From Shewanella oncorhynchi (GTDB lineage: Bacteria > Pseudomonadota > Gammaproteobacteria > Enterobacterales > Shewanellaceae), in contig NZ_JABAEB010000001.1 in NCBI RefSeq assembly GCF_012584455.1, forward strand, positions 376,657 to 440,656: a stretch of 64,000 nucleotides of DNA, given 5' to 3'. Positions 27,512 to 35,346 of this stretch are shown here, one piece after another (positions within the stretch are counted from its first letter, which is position 1; the number at the start of each line of letters is the position of its first letter). The notes beneath the pieces are model-generated. The model was not told the origin of the DNA. It was given only the letters and a program-made list of their open reading frames with translations, and did no database searches. The position numbers were made by a program, and so were the translations under genes.

Positions 27512-27984
27512 GGCGTTTACGGGTGAAGCTAATACCTTTGGTCGCAGTGTTTTTTTTCACTGGCTGTGCTGTGCAAACGACCGAAACCTCAGCATCACAA
27601 ACTCACTCGAGTCGCCAAACCGCAAGCCAGCAAACCTTATATCAAGAGCTCGGTGGTGAAGCCGGCATATCGGCGATAGTCGATGGCTTGCTGGCACGTA
27701 TCGCCACAGATCCACGCATAGTGCATCACTTCCAAGAGACAGATATTGCCCTGTTTCGGGCGCGCGCCATCGAACATTTTTGTCTGGTTGCCGATGGCGG
27801 CTGCGTGTATCACGGCGAAAGTATGGCGCACAGCCATAGAGGCTTGAATATTACCCAAGCGGATTTCGATGCCTTAGTTGGTCATTTGATTGAATCGATG
27901 AAAGAGCAACATATTCCGCTATCGACCCGGAATGCCTTTCTAAAACGTCTCGCTCCTATGTATGCGGATATTACCTATCACTAG
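27508..27984 (+). CDS. Truncated haemoglobin (group 1) with lipoprotein signal
   Basis: 158 residues. The ATG at 27508 overlaps the DUF3034 stop (ATGA). The first 20 residues form a lipoprotein signal with lipobox FTGC (Cys20); a polar linker to about residue 42 follows, then a 2-on-2 globin (about 43-158). The opening LYQELGGEAGISAIVDGLL and DPRIVHHF match the group 1 pattern, and the haem-proximal His is probably His110 in HSHRGLNI. Bacterial truncated globins are normally cytoplasmic and handle O2 or NO; an exported, lipid-anchored one is unusual. Last gene of the cupredoxin operon. Confidence 0.9.
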   Translation: MRRLRVKLIPLVAVFFFTGCAVQTTETSASQTHSSRQTASQQTLYQELGGEAGISAIVDGLLARIATDPRIVHHFQETDIALFRARAIEHFCLVADGGCVYHGESMAHSHRGLNITQADFDALVGHLIESMKEQHIPLSTRNAFLKRLAPMYADITYH

Positions 27985-28036
27985 TGTGTTGTTTGTATTA
28001 TCAAAAAGTGGCCTTTAAATATGGCGAAGGTGTTTG

Positions 28037-28069
28037 ATGCGGTTAGTGTGATGAGTAGCCGCATTTTTT
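28037..28069 (+). terminator. Terminator of the cupredoxin-globin operon
   Basis: Stem ATGCGGTTA / TAGCCGCAT (one G-T pair) with a 10-nt loop, followed by six T residues. It closes the four-gene operon and faces the convergent NYN gene. Confidence 0.9.
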
Positions 28070-28078
28070 GTCTTGTGA

Positions 28079-28564
28079 CTAGAGCAATAACGCCTCATCT
28101 ATGGGATGGAACTGGCTCGCTGCATCCCTTAAGGATTTAGCTGTTAGGGTAGGGACGCCATACACTTGGGTTTCAACGCCATATTTTTGATGAATTTTTT
28201 GTAGCAATAAATCGAAGTCACCATCCCCAGACAATAAGATCACTGTATCCACTTCACTCGCCGCTTCCATAATATCGATAGTGATCCCCACGTCCCAATC
28301 GCCTTTGGCCGAGCCATCGCTGCGCTGAATAAACGGTTTTAACTTCACCTCAAAACCTATGTGCTTTAGTGCGTCTTGGAATTTCAATTGCCCATCGTCG
28401 CCCTTATGGATGGCATAAGCCACGGCCAAGGCTATGTCACCTTCGTAACCTAAGTGTTGCCACAGTTTACGATAATTAAATTGGCGACCATAGGCTTCTC
28501 GGCAGGTGTAATAGATGTTTTGTACATCGACAAATAAAGCGATTTTCTTCAAGGCGTTTTCCAA
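28079..28564 (-). CDS. NYN-domain (LabA/DUF88-type, PIN-like) predicted ribonuclease
   Basis: 161 residues with the conserved acidic residues of the NYN fold: FVDVQNIYY near the start, DWDVGITIDIME and LLSGDGDFDLLLQKI. NYN proteins are PIN-like predicted RNA nucleases; LabA homologues have regulatory roles in cyanobacteria. No ATG is available: the start is TTG, at 28564 or, with GGAA six bases upstream, at 28552. Stand-alone gene, convergent with the globin operon. Confidence 0.9.
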   Translation of the reverse strand: MENALKKIALFVDVQNIYYTCREAYGRQFNYRKLWQHLGYEGDIALAVAYAIHKGDDGQLKFQDALKHIGFEVKLKPFIQRSDGSAKGDWDVGITIDIMEAASEVDTVILLSGDGDFDLLLQKIHQKYGVETQVYGVPTLTAKSLRDAASQFHPIDEALLL

Positions 28565-28628
28565 CGGCTAGGGGAGTAAGGGCACTATAGCATATCGAGG
28601 CAATGGGGTTTTCAAGGATGTTAGAGTG

Positions 28629-28659
28629 TTGGGTTCAGCCGTTGATATGGTGAACCCAA
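28629..28659. repeat. Hairpin between the NYN and AraC genes
   Basis: Perfect arms TTGGGTTCA / TGAACCCAA with additional CC/GG pairing inside. It lies just past the AraC stop on the minus strand and may act as its 3' end, though no U-tract follows. Confidence 0.65.
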
Positions 28660-28667
28660 AGCGTATG

Positions 28668-29528
28668 TTAGCTTCTATGGTATTTTTGATATTCGCCCGG
28701 TGACATGCCGCTGAGTTTTTTAAAGTAACGCCCCATATGACTTTGATTGGCAAAGCCATTATTGAGGGCGATCTCGGTCAATGATTGCGTTGAATGACTC
28801 AAGCTTTGTTTGACCTTTTCAATGCGCACTTGCAGCAAATACTCCTGCGGCGTCATCGCAAATTGGCATTTAAACATGCGACAAAAATGGTACTCACTCA
28901 GTTGGGCAAGCTCGGCCAACTCAGACAAGTAAATCTGCCGATGGGAATGGCAATGAATAAACTCTTTGATCGCTTTGGCCACTTTAGGTGCGAGCCCACC
29001 CTTAATTGGCCCTACCGACAAATTAAAGCCTGAACTTTGCAGCAAAGTCACCAGTACAGTGTCGGTTACTTGTTCCATCATCAGATGGTGATCCCTCGTC
29101 TGCCAATCGAGCCCCGCAACTTGGTGCCGAAACAGCGCCTCTAATCTCGGATTATCGACAAAGGTCAACTCAGGTAAACGCACTTGGCGTGGATCTTTAT
29201 CAAAGACTCGCACCGCCAATTTTTTAAGATGTTCATCGCTAAAATACAAATGCATAAACTGCTGCGGTTGTCCCAGTTGCCAACGACTCTCGCTACCTTG
29301 GGGCATAAGACAAAACTTACTGGGCGCGCCATAGTCGGCCTTGATATCGGTTCTGTGGGTTTCGTAGCCGCCATCCAGATACATGCTCAGCGTATGTTGT
29401 GCATCGTTTTGGTAATACAGACGCTCGCTCGCATTTTGATAATGAGCCCAAGATAAATCCTCCGTAATCGCTTGTTTACGAATACAGGTTTTGGCGGATT
29501 TATCAAAACTGATGTATTTGGGCTCCAT
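28668..29528 (-). CDS. AraC-family regulator beside an EamA transporter gene
   Basis: 286 residues. The N-terminal half is an AraC-type ligand/cupin domain (about 40-150). The C-terminal 100 residues contain two HTH motifs (IYLSELAELAQLSEYHFCRMFK, then SLTEIALNNGFANQSHMGRYFKK, with PGEYQK at the end). AGGAA precedes the ATG. Divergent from the EamA gene by about 190 bp, so that transporter is the probable target; inducer unknown. Confidence 0.93.
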   Translation of the reverse strand: MEPKYISFDKSAKTCIRKQAITEDLSWAHYQNASERLYYQNDAQHTLSMYLDGGYETHRTDIKADYGAPSKFCLMPQGSESRWQLGQPQQFMHLYFSDEHLKKLAVRVFDKDPRQVRLPELTFVDNPRLEALFRHQVAGLDWQTRDHHLMMEQVTDTVLVTLLQSSGFNLSVGPIKGGLAPKVAKAIKEFIHCHSHRQIYLSELAELAQLSEYHFCRMFKCQFAMTPQEYLLQVRIEKVKQSLSHSTQSLTEIALNNGFANQSHMGRYFKKLSGMSPGEYQKYHRS

Positions 29529-29721
29529 GGGTTCCTAGTGATCTCACTGGCTAAGCATTTTGTCTTTCCAAATTATCGCACTTATGGGCGTGGCTCAACG
29601 TCCGCTCGCGATTAAAACCGCAATATCGTGTTATGGCCAACAAGATGGTGACATAAGGACGAAAGCCATCGCTGTATAGTTTGCCTCATTAAGCATTTTA
29701 TGAAGGTGTAGGAGACTCATT

Positions 29722-30633
29722 ATGGCTGCTGTGATGTATTTGCTGATGATTTTTGTGTGGGGTTTTTCGTGGATTGCCATTAAGTGGCAGCACGGTGAGG
29801 TGGCGACGGAAGTCTCGATTTTCTATCGGTTTGCGATTGCGAGTCTCTTGATGTTCACCATTGGCTTTGCCTTTAACAAGCTGCAAGCGGTAAAGCTTAG
29901 GCAGCATCCTTGGTTTGCGCTACAAGGCGTGTGTCTATTTTGTTTGAACTTTATCGCGTTTTATACCGCAACCCATTATATCGCCAGCGGTTTAACGGCG
30001 GTGATTATGGCCACTGCCCCTATTTTTAATGCGATACATGGCCGCATTTTTTACGGTACGCCCACCAGTCGTAATTTTTGGTTAGGCGTCGGTGTCGGTC
30101 TGGGGGGCATTAGCTTACTCTTTGGTGCCGATTTGCTCGCGACTCAGTGGTCACAAAATTTAGTGTGGGGCTTATTGTTTTCGCTGCTAGGTACGTGGTT
30201 TTTCTCGATTGGTAACATGATCAGTATGCGCAACTCGCGCGATAATGTGTCGCCCTTTACTTCAACAGCGTATGCCATGTGCTATGGCAGTGCGGCGTTA
30301 TTGCTCATCATTTGGTTTAAAGATTTAAGTTTTAGTTTACCGCTGACAACCAGCTATCTTGGCAGCTTGTTCTACTTAGCCGTTATCGCCTCTGTGGTTG
30401 GCTTTACCGCTTATTTGATCTTGGTTGAGCGAATTGGCGCTAATGCCGCTGCGTATCTGTTGGTGATTACCCCTGTGGTGGCGTTAAGTGTATCGAGCGT
30501 GTTTGAGGATTATCAGTGGACTTGGTATTCAAGCGCGGGACTTTTGCTGGTCGCGCTCGGAAACATGTTAACGCGCCGTCAAAAACCGCTTGCTTGGTTT
30601 AAGTCTTCTGCCACGCCAGCTTTGAAAGCCTAA
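29722..30633 (+). CDS. EamA-type drug/metabolite transporter
   Basis: 303 residues, ten predicted membrane helices in two EamA repeats (about 3-140 and 150-290). Members export amino acids, nucleosides or small toxic metabolites; substrate not predictable. GGAGACTC precedes the ATG. Likely regulated by the divergent AraC protein. Downstream a hairpin (GGCTCGA at 30671-30677 with TCGAGCC at 30697-30703) may end transcription. Confidence 0.92.
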   Translation: MAAVMYLLMIFVWGFSWIAIKWQHGEVATEVSIFYRFAIASLLMFTIGFAFNKLQAVKLRQHPWFALQGVCLFCLNFIAFYTATHYIASGLTAVIMATAPIFNAIHGRIFYGTPTSRNFWLGVGVGLGGISLLFGADLLATQWSQNLVWGLLFSLLGTWFFSIGNMISMRNSRDNVSPFTSTAYAMCYGSAALLLIIWFKDLSFSLPLTTSYLGSLFYLAVIASVVGFTAYLILVERIGANAAAYLLVITPVVALSVSSVFEDYQWTWYSSAGLLLVALGNMLTRRQKPLAWFKSSATPALKA

Positions 30634-30670
30634 CGTCGCAGCTAGCGTCATGAAAGTGCATATGAGGCAA

Positions 30671-30703
30671 GGCTCGATTCGACGATTGTAAGTCAGTCGA
30701 GCC
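30671..30703. terminator. Hairpin between convergent EamA and AraC genes
   Basis: GGCTCGA / TCGAGCC arms with an inner GAC/GTC pairing around an 8-nt loop. No strong T-run, so terminator function is tentative. Confidence 0.45.
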
Positions 30704-30708
30704 AGTAC

Positions 30709-31476
30709 TTATTTGAAATATTGTGCCGGAGTAGTGCCGGTATATTGCTTAAAAAAGCTGATAAAGGCACTGTCGCTGGAAAATTGTAAATTAAAGCCCA
30801 CCTGCGCCACCGAGGTTCCCGTTGCTAATTGTTCTATGGCCGCAAGTAAGCGCCATTGCTGGCGCCAGGCTTGATAAGCCATGCCCGTTTGTGCGCTAAA
30901 AATGCGGCTAATTGTGCGTTCACTGGCTCCGATTTCTACTGCCATATCCTTAAGATTGGCTGGCGGTTTCTGATGTTGCAGTAGTTGCGCAAGCCAGGTT
31001 GTTAAACGTTTATCCTGTGGGAGGGGTAAAGCCAGATTTTCTTCCATGGCATTGCCCAATTCTTCGCAGAGCAGCGAAAAAGCATTGTGTTGACTGCTTC
31101 TTGGTTTGTCCCAAGGCCAAAACGACATAGTGTCGATTAAGGCTTTGAGTAGTGGGTTTACATGGAAAATAGTGACCTTATCGGGCAATGAGCTGACGGT
31201 TTCTGGCTCAAAGTAGAGTGAGCGATAGGCGACGACATTATGCATTCTGACGCTGTGCTCGACACCTGCTGGCAGCCAAGCGGCTCGCGTCGGCGGTAAT
31301 ACCACCTGAGTCTGGGTTAGGGTGAATGTCATGCATCCTGCTGGAGCATAAAGCAGTTGTGCCTTCCTGTGGTGATGCATTCCCGAGTCGTGTTCGCCCA
31401 TATTGGCGGCAATGCCAATAACCAGATTATCCAGCAGATCTGGATTAAATAGTTGTTCGGGTTGAATAAAGGCCAT
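30709..31476 (-). CDS. AraC-family regulator with N-terminal cupin, beside a Bcr/CflA transporter
   Basis: 255 residues. The N-terminal cupin (about 25-110, MHHHRKAQLLYAPAGCMTF) and C-terminal HTH pair (about 160-255, ending FKQYTGTTPAQYFK) match the AraC group commonly found beside efflux transporters. AGGACAAG precedes the ATG. It is divergent from the MFS gene with about 145 bp between, and probably controls it. Confidence 0.93.
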   Translation of the reverse strand: MAFIQPEQLFNPDLLDNLVIGIAANMGEHDSGMHHHRKAQLLYAPAGCMTFTLTQTQVVLPPTRAAWLPAGVEHSVRMHNVVAYRSLYFEPETVSSLPDKVTIFHVNPLLKALIDTMSFWPWDKPRSSQHNAFSLLCEELGNAMEENLALPLPQDKRLTTWLAQLLQHQKPPANLKDMAVEIGASERTISRIFSAQTGMAYQAWRQQWRLLAAIEQLATGTSVAQVGFNLQFSSDSAFISFFKQYTGTTPAQYFK

Positions 31477-31570
31477 CTTGTCCTATTTTTGATGTTTTTT
31501 GTCTAAGTGTTGTTAATTGTCACATTTGGATTTTATCTATACTGCGCCATCTTTGACAAGTATGGAGTGA

Positions 31571-31610
31571 CATTTCGGTAAACCAACTCATTTGTTGGAG
31601 TGCTGAAATG
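31571..31610 (+). promoter_or_regulatory. Leader hairpin upstream of the Bcr/CflA transporter gene
   Basis: CATTTC (31571-31576) pairs with GAAATG (31605-31610), and CCAA (31583-31586) with TTGG (31595-31598) inside. The structure ends 11 bases before the ATG and overlaps the likely ribosome-binding region, so it could limit translation. Inference from pairing only. Confidence 0.4.
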
Positions 31611-31621
31611 GACTAAAAATC

Positions 31622-32785
31622 ATGAATATAAAACCCCCTTTAGGGCTCGCTGTGCTGCTAATGATGTTTCCGCAAATTATGGAAACCATCTATAGCCCAG
31701 CGTTACCTAATATTGCAGAACACTTTGCGGTGTCGATTGCTGGCGCATCGCAAACCTTATCTGTGTACTTTATTGCCTTTGCTATCGGCGTATTTTGCTG
31801 GGGCCGCTTAGCCGACATTATTGGTCGCCGGAAAGCTATGCTCGCGGGATTAGTGTGTTATGCCATTGGCTCAGCGTTAGCCTTGATGGTGAGCGATTTT
31901 AGCCTGTTGTTGCTGGCCCGCGTATTGTCGGCTTTTGGTGCGGCAGTGGGTTCTGTGATTACCCAAACTATGATGCGTGACAGTTATAGCGGCGAAGAAT
32001 TAGCCAAAGTCTTTTCTGTGATGGGAATGTCACTTGGGATAAGCCCTGTCATCGGATTGCTATTGGGCAGTATCTTCAGTGCGTATTGGGGATATCAAGG
32101 TGTGTTTGCCGCACTCATGGTCTCTGCAATTGTGCTGCTGTTTTTGTCGGTAAAATCCTTACCCGAAACCAAACCCACACATACTCAGAAAATCGCGATA
32201 GGCGAGTTAGCGATTAAGATGCTTACCGACAGCGAGATTATTAAGAGCAGCTTGTTGGTGGCGGCGTTTAACCTAATGTGGTTTAGCTACTTTTCACTGG
32301 CGCCATTTATGTTTGAGGCGCAAGGGTTATCGACGCTCGCCTTCGGTTCCAGTGGCTTACTGTTAGGCTTTGGTGCTTTCCTTGGTAGTTATGTTAATAA
32401 AATAATGCTCGGTCGAGGCCACACCAGCGCACGACAGGTTCGCTTAGCCAGTGCTATTGCACTTGTCGGTGGATTGGGGATTTGGCTGATCCAATCGACC
32501 ATTATAGGGCTGGATAATGTTTACTTTTTAGCCCCTATGCTATTGATTGTAATGGCTTACGGTATCGCAATTCCGAACATACTAAGCTCGGCTCTGGCAA
32601 ACTACCGCACCTATGCGGGCTCTGCTGGCGCACTCTTCGGACTATTTTATTATATTCTGTTGGGGCTAGGTTTAGGCGGCGCGGGAATCATCCACCATTT
32701 AGGTATTGTGATTACGTTAAGTGCACTGCTTTGCGTTGGCTTAGGTTTACTTTTAGGCTTAGCCAATAAAGCAAAAAACGCTTAA
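31622..32785 (+). CDS. MFS drug transporter, Bcr/CflA subfamily
   Basis: 387 residues, twelve membrane helices. The DHA1 motif A GRLADIIGRRKAML follows TM2 (about residues 60-73), and the start QIMETIYSPALPNIAEHF matches the Bcr/CflA group, which exports drugs such as bicyclomycin or sulfonamides and some amino-acid derivatives. Likely controlled by the divergent AraC protein. Followed by a bidirectional terminator that is duplicated at 35.36 kb. Confidence 0.93.
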   Translation: MNIKPPLGLAVLLMMFPQIMETIYSPALPNIAEHFAVSIAGASQTLSVYFIAFAIGVFCWGRLADIIGRRKAMLAGLVCYAIGSALALMVSDFSLLLLARVLSAFGAAVGSVITQTMMRDSYSGEELAKVFSVMGMSLGISPVIGLLLGSIFSAYWGYQGVFAALMVSAIVLLFLSVKSLPETKPTHTQKIAIGELAIKMLTDSEIIKSSLLVAAFNLMWFSYFSLAPFMFEAQGLSTLAFGSSGLLLGFGAFLGSYVNKIMLGRGHTSARQVRLASAIALVGGLGIWLIQSTIIGLDNVYFLAPMLLIVMAYGIAIPNILSSALANYRTYAGSAGALFGLFYYILLGLGLGGAGIIHHLGIVITLSALLCVGLGLLLGLANKAKNA

Positions 32786-32795
32786 GACGCAAATG

Positions 32796-32826
32796 AAAAG
32801 CCAAGATACTAAGTACCTTGGCTTTT
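32796..32826. terminator. Terminator after the Bcr/CflA transporter gene
   Basis: Stem AAAAGCCAAG / CTTGGCTTTT, perfect over 10 bp with an 11-nt loop that can pair further (TAC/GTA). T-runs on both strands make it bidirectional. Near-copy of the terminator at 35366-35386. Confidence 0.9.
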
Positions 32827-32862
32827 CTATGTAATTTCTACATTTTGTATAGACGTGAAAAG

Positions 32863-32937
32863 CTAGGCTTTAGGTGCGAGTTCCTGCTGCTTTGCTGCCT
32901 CTTGGGCTGCAGTCGAAATCAATCGAGGCATGGCAGG
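32863..32937 (-). pseudogene. Relic of the 3' end of an RND efflux gene
   Basis: On the minus strand these 75 bases read, without interruption, PAMPRLISTAAQEAAKQQ then ELAPKA and a TAG stop. The intact RND gene at 35424-38564 ends PAMYRLISAATHS, a linker, then AAQEVAAKQELAPKA and TAA. The relic therefore matches both ends of the tail with about 20 linker residues deleted. Nothing recognisable of the RND gene lies further right (32938 onward). Confidence 0.82.
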
Positions 32938-33323
32938 AAGTTAACTTCATCATTGAGTAGACCACAGTCTATTCATAAGCAGAGAGTTATGAATGGTGAC
33001 GTTTACGCATCTATTCTTTCGCTAAATCCCATCATCTCAAAGTTTCTATTGAATATTGTTACTACTGAGTAGTACGAAAAACGAGCATCCGAACAAAGGG
33101 AATCAATGTCTTTTCAAACAAACACTTTTCATTAGGCTTTTCTTAAGTAATTGTCATTCCATCATTTTAGATGTACTCAAAGTCACTTTCTGATTTTACG
33201 ATGTGCGATTGTAGCGTTTTTATATCGACGACAGCCTAAGTGAGTTCTTGTCCTCACAAATCATATGTGGTTCTATCACACTAAATGTTATCTCTATGTT
33301 ATTCGTTGTATGGGGAGATACGG
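32938..33323. other. Spacer between RND relic and first GGDEF gene
   Basis: AT-rich, no supported gene. An open frame at 32818-33072 overlaps the terminator and relic and has no recognisable product, so it is not called. A near-palindrome CACAAATCATATGTG at 33256-33270 may be a regulatory site. GGGGAG at 33312-33317 is the ribosome site of the GGDEF gene. Confidence 0.4.
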
Positions 33324-34262
33324 ATGCGTCGACTTTTTTCAGAAGATAGTGAAGTCTTATTATTCAAAAGTTTAAATTATATACCTATCCCAGTTCTATT
33401 ATCTGAGGCCTTGGACGTTGAAGGACGTCGCCCAAGCACTCATAGGGTGCATAGATTTATGAATCATGCATTTATTGAGCAATTGGGTTATACCATGTCG
33501 GACATACCCGATATTGAATCTTGGTTTAATACTGTTTATCCCGAGCCAATCCTTCGAGATAAAGCGATGTTTGATTGGGATAGGGCTGTGTATGTAAGTG
33601 AAAAACAGAGGCTGAGCACCGCAGGTTTTCAAACTTACCTTCGCTGTGGCAATGGTGAATATCGTTGGTTTTTAATCACAGCTCAAATTACCACAGAAAA
33701 TCAATCAAACTTAAACATAGTCACTATGAGAGATGTTCATCAGTTGCAGTTACTGATTGAGGATAACAAGCGACAGTCTAATACTGATTTACTGACGGGA
33801 CTTGCCAATCGTCGTCAAGTGGAACAGCTCCTCGCTTTAGCCATAGAACACAGTGCCGATGCACAAGGTTCACTCTGTTTAGTGATGTGTGATATCGATT
33901 TTTTTAAGAGTATCAATGATAACTTTGGTCATTTGTGTGGGGATGATGTGCTTAAATTAGTAGCGGATCAGCTTAAGCGCTATGTCCCCTCTGCCTCCTG
34001 TGTCGCACGTTGGGGAGGGGAAGAGTTTCTGATCGTGCTGGAAAACACTGAACTTGAAGTCGCTATAGAGCTTGCCGAGAAGTTGCGTTGTGATATTGAA
34101 TCCACGGATTACCAATCCTATGGCCAGCATATGCATTTGACCATGAGTTTTGGGTGTGTCGGGCATCAAGTTGCTGAAAGCTTGCATAGTCTATTATTTC
34201 GGGTTGATAGCGTTTTATATAAAGCTAAAAATGATGGCCGTAACCGTGTTGTATTTGATTGA
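33324..34262 (+). CDS. PAS-GGDEF diguanylate cyclase
   Basis: 312 residues from the ATG at 33324, which has GGGGAG upstream; the frame is open from 33285 without a better start. A PAS-like domain (about 15-140, NHAFIEQLGYTMSDIPDIESWF) precedes a GGDEF domain (about 150-310) with DLLTGLANRR, DIDFFKSIND and an active-type RWGGEEF. No RxxD inhibition site precedes the motif, so product feedback by the usual I-site is unlikely. No membrane segment: cytoplasmic. It is the intact member of a tandem pair. Confidence 0.93.
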   Translation: MRRLFSEDSEVLLFKSLNYIPIPVLLSEALDVEGRRPSTHRVHRFMNHAFIEQLGYTMSDIPDIESWFNTVYPEPILRDKAMFDWDRAVYVSEKQRLSTAGFQTYLRCGNGEYRWFLITAQITTENQSNLNIVTMRDVHQLQLLIEDNKRQSNTDLLTGLANRRQVEQLLALAIEHSADAQGSLCLVMCDIDFFKSINDNFGHLCGDDVLKLVADQLKRYVPSASCVARWGGEEFLIVLENTELEVAIELAEKLRCDIESTDYQSYGQHMHLTMSFGCVGHQVAESLHSLLFRVDSVLYKAKNDGRNRVVFD

Positions 34263-34373
34263 ATTCTGAATAAATTCAAACGTTAAATTATATTTTATCT
34301 ATCATCTTTTAGCCCCAATTAGGTTTGGGATGTGATAACAGATCTTTGTCTGGAATTTGAGCGGAGAAGGTTA

Positions 34374-35307
34374 ATGACAGCACGCAATACCAGTGAGGTA
34401 ATTCTCTTTAAAAGCTTAGATTTCATTCCTATTCCAATCCTGCTTTCAGAATCACGCATGAATGAGATGTCTGGCCGTATACAGCGGATCCATCGTTTTG
34501 TTAATCATGCCTTTATCGAACAGATTGGCTACACATTAGTCGATATTCCCGATATGGATGCTTGGTTTAATACTGTGTATCCAGATCCTTTAGTGCGCCA
34601 AGCTATGGTTGAAGGATGGGCAAAAATTGTTGAAAGCAGTATCAATGCAGGAATCGATACGGCTGAAATGCAGGCTCGCATTCTTTGTCGTAACGGTGAG
34701 TACCGTTGGTTTTTGATCACGGCACAAATTACCACAGAGAATCAATCGGACTTGCATATAGTAACGATGAGAGATATCCATGATTTACAATTGCTTATTG
34801 ATGAAAATCAAACTTTGTCTAATACCGATGTGTTGACTGGACTCGCTAATCGCCGTAAAGCGGAAGCAGTGTTGGAGAATGCCTTAAGTACCACAAATGG
34901 CTCTGACCTTTGCTTATTAATGTGCGATGTCGATTATTTCAAAGCCATTAATGACACGTTTGGTCATTTATGTGGGGATGATGTCTTAGTACAAGTTGCA
35001 AGGTTACTTGAAGGGCTACAGCAATCCGCTGCTTGTATTGCACGTTGGGGAGGTGAAGAATTCTTGATTGTTTTACAAGGTTACTCCTTAGATGAAACTA
35101 GATGAAACATATCAAATTGCAGAGCAATTACGTTTAGATTTAGCGTCGACGGATTTTTTCTATCAAGATAAACAACTGAATTTGACTATGAGTTTTGGCT
35201 GTATCTGTGTTCAAGATAATGAGAGTCTGCGCAGCGCACTTTTCCGGGTAGACAGTGCGTTGTATAGCGCTAAATCCGCTGGCCGAAATTGTGTTGTGAT
35301 TGGATAG
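34374..35307 (+). pseudogene. Second PAS-GGDEF gene, frameshifted by a 10-bp tandem duplication
   Basis: Paralogue of the preceding gene (same PAS opening, DVLTGLANRR, DVDYFKAIND, RWGGEEF). The ATG at 34374 has GGAGAAGG upstream. Translation from it ends at TGA 35103-35105, just after the GGEEF motif, giving 243 residues. The remaining GGDEF C-terminus continues in the next frame to 35307 (DETYQIAEQLRLDL to GRNCVVIG). The break is an exact duplication of TAGATGAAAC at 35089-35108; removing one copy restores one frame (SLDETYQIAEQL). The truncated product lacks the last third of the cyclase fold and is probably inactive. Confidence 0.9.
35089..35108. repeat. 10-bp tandem duplication causing a frameshift
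   Basis: TAGATGAAAC at 35089-35098 is repeated at 35099-35108. It lies inside the second GGDEF gene and creates the in-frame TGA at 35103-35105. Confidence 0.95.
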
Positions 35308-35346
35308 ATAAATTCCCAATATCCTATGTAGGGCAAGGAAACTTGA

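Larger units (their letters stand above)
32782..32937. repeat. Left copy of an imperfect direct repeat flanking the GGDEF pair
   Basis: From TTAAGACGC (32782-32790) through a terminator (32796-32826) to the relic RND tail, this stretch lines up with 35347 to about 35560, which again has TTAAGACGC (35347-35355), a terminator and the 3' end of the RND gene. Identity is highest at the terminator and at the last 12 codons of the RND gene; the middle is diverged, and part of the RND tail is deleted in this copy. Confidence 0.8.

Noticed and set aside
32818..33072. 84-codon open frame between the MFS and GGDEF genes
   Set aside because: It begins inside the terminator, runs antisense over the RND relic and gives no recognisable or compositionally convincing product.
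33324..35307. Insertion sequence or transposon carrying the GGDEF genes
   Set aside because: No transposase, integrase or terminal inverted repeats seen; the flanking similarity is a duplicated chromosomal junction, not IS ends.
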